Shown: positions 60,895 through 64,000 of the stretch, piece by piece
Numbering within the stretch: the stretch's first letter is position 1
Layout of the letters: every line of letters starts with the position of its first letter
Assembly (NCBI GenBank): GCA_003255025.1
Contig: QANY01005428.1
Span: forward strand, 1-64,000
Length of the DNA stretch: 64,000 bases
Direction: 5' to 3'
DNA from: Datisca glomerata
Lineage: Eukaryota; Streptophyta; Magnoliopsida; Cucurbitales; Datiscaceae
Notes under the pieces: generated by a model
Told to the model about the DNA's origin: nothing
The model's input: only the letters and a program-made list of their open reading frames with translations
Database searches by the model: none
Translations under genes and position numbers: made by a program

Positions 60895-61184
60895 AGGCAT
60901 CTTTTGTTCTCCCCATTTGATATGAAAGTTGTTGTAATATATTTAGTGTATAAATTTTGTCAGAGGTGATATTTCTAGACACAACCATTAGTGTATAAAT
61001 GCTGGCTTTAAAGTATTCATTATTTCGAATGTTTTAACAACATTTCAAATTGTGAGAGAGCGATAGAGGAAAAACCTGTAGATGTAAATAAAAACCCTTT
61101 ATTGCATACAAATGGTATTGTTTCTGCATGAAACTAATGAATTTATGACTTTTAAAAGGCAGGGCATGTGGGTAATGTGACTTA

Positions 61185-61418
61185 GTCGATGTGAAGCCAT
61201 TCAAGGCCAGAATGGGTCCGGTAAGCCCAATACTATTTAGAAATGGTGAAGGGTGTGGCGCATGCTACAAGGTGAATTTTCTAGACAAGTGCATTTGCTC
61301 TAGACGAGTCGGGACCATAATTGTCATAAACGAACGCCCTGGTGGCTATTGTGCCAATGGAAACACTCACTTTAAGCGTTGTGGTTGTAAGATTTATTCA
61401 GATGTGAACTTATACTAG
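61185..61418 (+). pseudogene. Beta-expansin fragment, right arm
   Basis: Mirror copy of 48,848-49,057: SPILFRNGEGCGACYKV, CSRRVGTII, RPGGYCANGNTHF. Here the GACY cysteine is kept, but the next KC has become NF and the DECPGG acidic/Cys positions read NERPGG. The two copies thus carry different disabling changes, as expected for independent neutral decay after duplication. The translation continues past NTHF into CACTA DNA. Confidence 0.85.
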
Positions 61419-61614
61419 TTTTATTTTTTTCCTTAGGATATATTATTCTGACTTGCTCTACGAAAAAATCAATATGTAATTATCATTTTGAGATATGATT
61501 TGTAGTGGAATAATATGTAATGATTTTGAGTAATTAAAAATATGATATGATTTTGTTATTTTGTGATATTGTCAGGAAGTTAATTATTTTTATATTTGTA
61601 CAATTGCAAGAATA

Positions 61615-61950
61615 AGTAACAAAAAAGATTATCAAAGCTATTTCATAGCATTAACAAAACGTTATGGAAAATGTAACAAGTTTCACAACATTTTATAGCA
61701 TGAAAAGAATGCTATGAAATGTCTTTTAAGCATTCAAAAAATGCTATAAGAAACTTATCACAACATTTAAAAACGTAATGTTAGAGATACCATAGCATTT
61801 AAAAATGTTATGGAAGGGCTACCATACCGTTTAAAAAAACTATTGTAGGTTCCAACCTTTATTGGCTAATATCATGTTTTCTAAAAAACGCTATCAAAAT
61901 GCTACGATAGCGTTTTTTGGCCGCTATCGTAGCATTTTTCTCTTATAGTG
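61615..61950 (-). mobile_element. CACTA-type terminus, right, with subterminal hairpin repeats
   Basis: Ends GCATTTTTCTCTTATAGTG at 61,950, the reverse complement of the left end at 48,272. The inner units alternate ATAGCATT..AACGCTATG forms. See the left end for the missing direct target duplication. Confidence 0.72.
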
Positions 61951-62289
61951 ATTTCTTTTGCTTTTAGTGTTTTGCCTTCTGGACTGAACTATCTTCAACG
62001 AGACTTTCCCTAAAATCAAGGTTTAGGAATCTATTAGTGCAGTTACAATGTTGTCTCTTTTCTTTTTTATTGATTGATTATTGAGAACATTAACTGTGCT
62101 AGTCTTCGGATATACCATCCTGCAAAAACACGCACCCAAATAGTTTAGTACAACAATTATGTGCTCTAATAGCACGCAACCATCATGTTTTTCTCTAAAA
62201 TGCAATGACAAACTCACAGGCGCCGAATGAAAAATCTCAAAACCCGCGTGCCTAAGGAGAAATGCTAAAACTCACAGGGAGGTTCTCTT

Positions 62290-62620
62290 TATCTCAGATT
62301 CTCACAACTCTCTCTCAATCTCCCAAAACTCATAAGGAGGATCTTTCTTGATCTTCAAGCTAACCTCTCTCTTATCACTATGAAGTTCTCCGTTATCTCT
62401 GCAAAGCTCTCTACTATCTCTCTCTTAAGAAGCTCTCTCTATCTCTCTCTCTCAGCTCTCTCTATCTCTCTCTCAGCTCTCTCTCTCTCTTTCAGCTTCA
62501 CCTTCTCTCTCATGACTTTCTCTCACGCCTTTCTCTCTGGTCTCTCTCTTATCTCATAGCATTGTCAAATATCTCTTTCGCAGCTCTCACTCTCTCTCAT
62601 CTTGACGTACCTTTATCTAC
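62290..62620. repeat. CT-rich low-complexity tract in right arm
   Basis: Runs of CTCTCTCT; mirror of the GA tract at 47,650-47,960. Confidence 0.9.
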
Positions 62621-62629
62621 TCAGAACTA

Positions 62630-64000
62630 GATGTATGGGTTTGAATCTCAAATTCATATATGATTTTTGTGATTGTTGTCTCATTTATTTGATTTTGAGT
62701 TTTATCTGAGTTAATTAGGGTTTGAGTTCATCATTTCTAGGAATACATTTGTTTGGGTTCTTGCTAACGGTGAGTCTTTAGTTAGAATTCTCTCGATAAG
62801 GATTTATGTGCAAGATTTTGTATAAGAATTTGTTCTGAGGAATTCTTTATTACCTTATTGTTGATTTTTATTGCTTGGATATCTTATATTCTATTTTTCC
62901 CCTTTTAAGGCAAGCTCTAGGGTGCGGACTTCACGTGATTGATGCTAGGGCTTGGAGCTTGAGCTTTGGGCCAAATTTGTTCATGGGTTAGCAACGCTTA
63001 ATCGTTGTGCAGCTGAGATTTTTTTCTATTTTAGCTAGGTCCTAGTCACTGAAAGATTACATATGGTGGGCGTTTTCCCTTTGTTTTTCACTATCTTTAT
63101 GGCCTTGAGTCTTTTCTCAGGCCTACCTCTCTCGATCTTCACTCGAAAGCTAGAATTCGAAGCCTTGTTCTATCTTCAAGGTATATCAACATCTACTTAT
63201 GCATCTTCTATGGTACTATTCTTATTTTTTCTTTATCGGTTGTTTCTGCTTTTACTTCACTCACTGTCTTTTACTTCAAATAATATATGTTGAAACATTC
63301 TCAAGTCTTATGAAACGTCAAATCTTTTTACTCCTGAAAATACCAAACCTATTTCTTTAGAAAATTTGTTTTATGTGTAGTGATTTCAGAGAAGGGGAAG
63401 AATTTCTTAAGGTAAATTTTTTCTATGATTCATTATATGTTAATTTATTTATTATTTATCTACTTTAAAATATTCATATCCCCCACCAATAGTTACATGA
63501 TTCCTTTAATTGAGTTTGTTTCTATAATATGGATGGCTTCATTTTCAGATGAATCAAGGCAACACTATTATGAACATCGGCCATCATTTTGGAAGACGAA
63601 AATGCTTATAGTAGCCAATATAATGATGGCAATGTCCATAGTGATAAGGAGGACTCAAGTACACTTGTAGGACGGCCTCATCGGGTACATAATTGAGCTT
63701 GATCTTCTAAATTGTGTTGTCAGCACTATCATTTTGACAAGGATTTAAACTTATCTAATCAGAAGATCAATTGAATCAAATTTTAGTTTGATGTTTTAAG
63801 ACTCAAAGAGTTATCCTTTTTCAGTAAATTGTTGTAGATCAGCTTATGCATTGCTACATGTTTTTAATTGATACAAGTAACCAAATTTGAAGTCCAATAT
63901 GACAAAATTTCTAAACAAGTTGATGTACAAGTGTTAGAAGCTTTAGGTATGTATATTCTCTTAACACTAAATGGTACTGTATTTAATTCCATTAGGCTTT
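62630..64000. other. Outer part of right arm, no gene recognised
   Basis: Intron- or leader-like sequence (TGTCTCATTTATTTGATTTTGAG, then GGTGAGTCTTTAG at 62,769, a donor-like context). A frame at 63,063-63,293 has its mirror counterpart at 46,968-47,204, but both are hydrophobic, AT-driven and diverged in frame. No family. Confidence 0.35.

Larger units (their letters stand above)
60895..64000. repeat. Right arm of the large inverted repeat (continues past window)
   Basis: Reverse complement of 46,219-49,358. It contains, in mirror order, the beta-expansin fragment, the subterminal repeats, the CACTA end, the CT-rich tract and the far flank. Homology is still present at the last bases (CCATTAGGCTTT), so the true arm is longer. 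Confidence 0.88.

Noticed and set aside
48272..61950. Autonomous CACTA transposon with transposase
   Set aside because: No transposase-like coding was seen between the ends. The interior is retroelement and gene-fragment DNA, so at most it would be non-autonomous.
1..64000. CRISPR array or bacterial operon
   Set aside because: The tandem repeats have no regular short repeat/unique spacer structure, there are no cas-like genes, and introns and plant retroelements rule out a prokaryote.
1..64000. tRNA, rRNA or organelle-derived insert
   Set aside because: I found no convincing T-loop/acceptor combination and no chloroplast or mitochondrial gene sequence by eye. A tRNA scan could still find a degenerate copy.

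Overview
The window reads as nuclear DNA of a eudicot plant. It is AT-rich, has no dense coding, and contains intron-split fragments of plant families: an SDI1/MS5-type TPR protein, a beta-expansin, a pectin acetylesterase and an LRR receptor kinase. It also carries plant-type LINEs, Ty1/copia elements and CACTA transposon ends. I could not resolve the genus, and I see no intact protein-coding gene. Everything recognisable is a pseudogene, a gene fragment or a mobile element.

Region by region: 1-7.7 kb holds a degenerate short tandem repeat, a promoter-like AT-rich stretch, a dispersed repeat shared with 30.4-30.9 kb, and the RNase H tail of an old LINE. 7.7-43.2 kb is a cluster built by local duplication around an SDI1/MS5-like TPR gene on the minus strand. 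Copy B (14.9-16.9 kb) still has five exons. Copies A (7.9-8.7 kb) and C (26.1-26.4 kb) are 3' remnants. The DNA just upstream of copy B recurs two more times without the gene (32.2-41.1 and 41.5-43.2 kb). Part of that flank is expanded into a roughly 0.97-kb tandem array at 19.3-23.6 kb. Three retroelements interrupt the cluster: a 5'-truncated LINE with a 16-bp target duplication (10,986-12,972), a second LINE remnant (27.2-30.2 kb), and a gutted Ty1/copia element with a 5-bp target duplication (33,038-39,429).

43-64 kb is organised around CACTA-type ends. Two exons of a pectin acetylesterase lie next to a first CACTA terminus at 43,655. A large inverted repeat follows, with arms of at least 3.1 kb (46.2-49.4 kb and 60.9 kb to the window end). 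Each arm carries a CACTA terminus (48,272 and 61,950), a field of hairpin-like subterminal repeats and a beta-expansin fragment. The 11.5-kb spacer holds a gag-only LTR remnant, 72-bp LRR exons of a receptor kinase, a minus-strand copia fragment, and a 1,194-bp direct duplication whose junction is a single N at 58,020, so it may be an assembly artefact.

The pieces do not form a pathway. The window is a record of local gene duplication and decay, insertion of retroelements into the duplicates, and gathering of gene fragments within and beside CACTA-type DNA. The most unusual object is the inverted CACTA/beta-expansin structure. Its transcript, if there is one, could fold into long double-stranded RNA.
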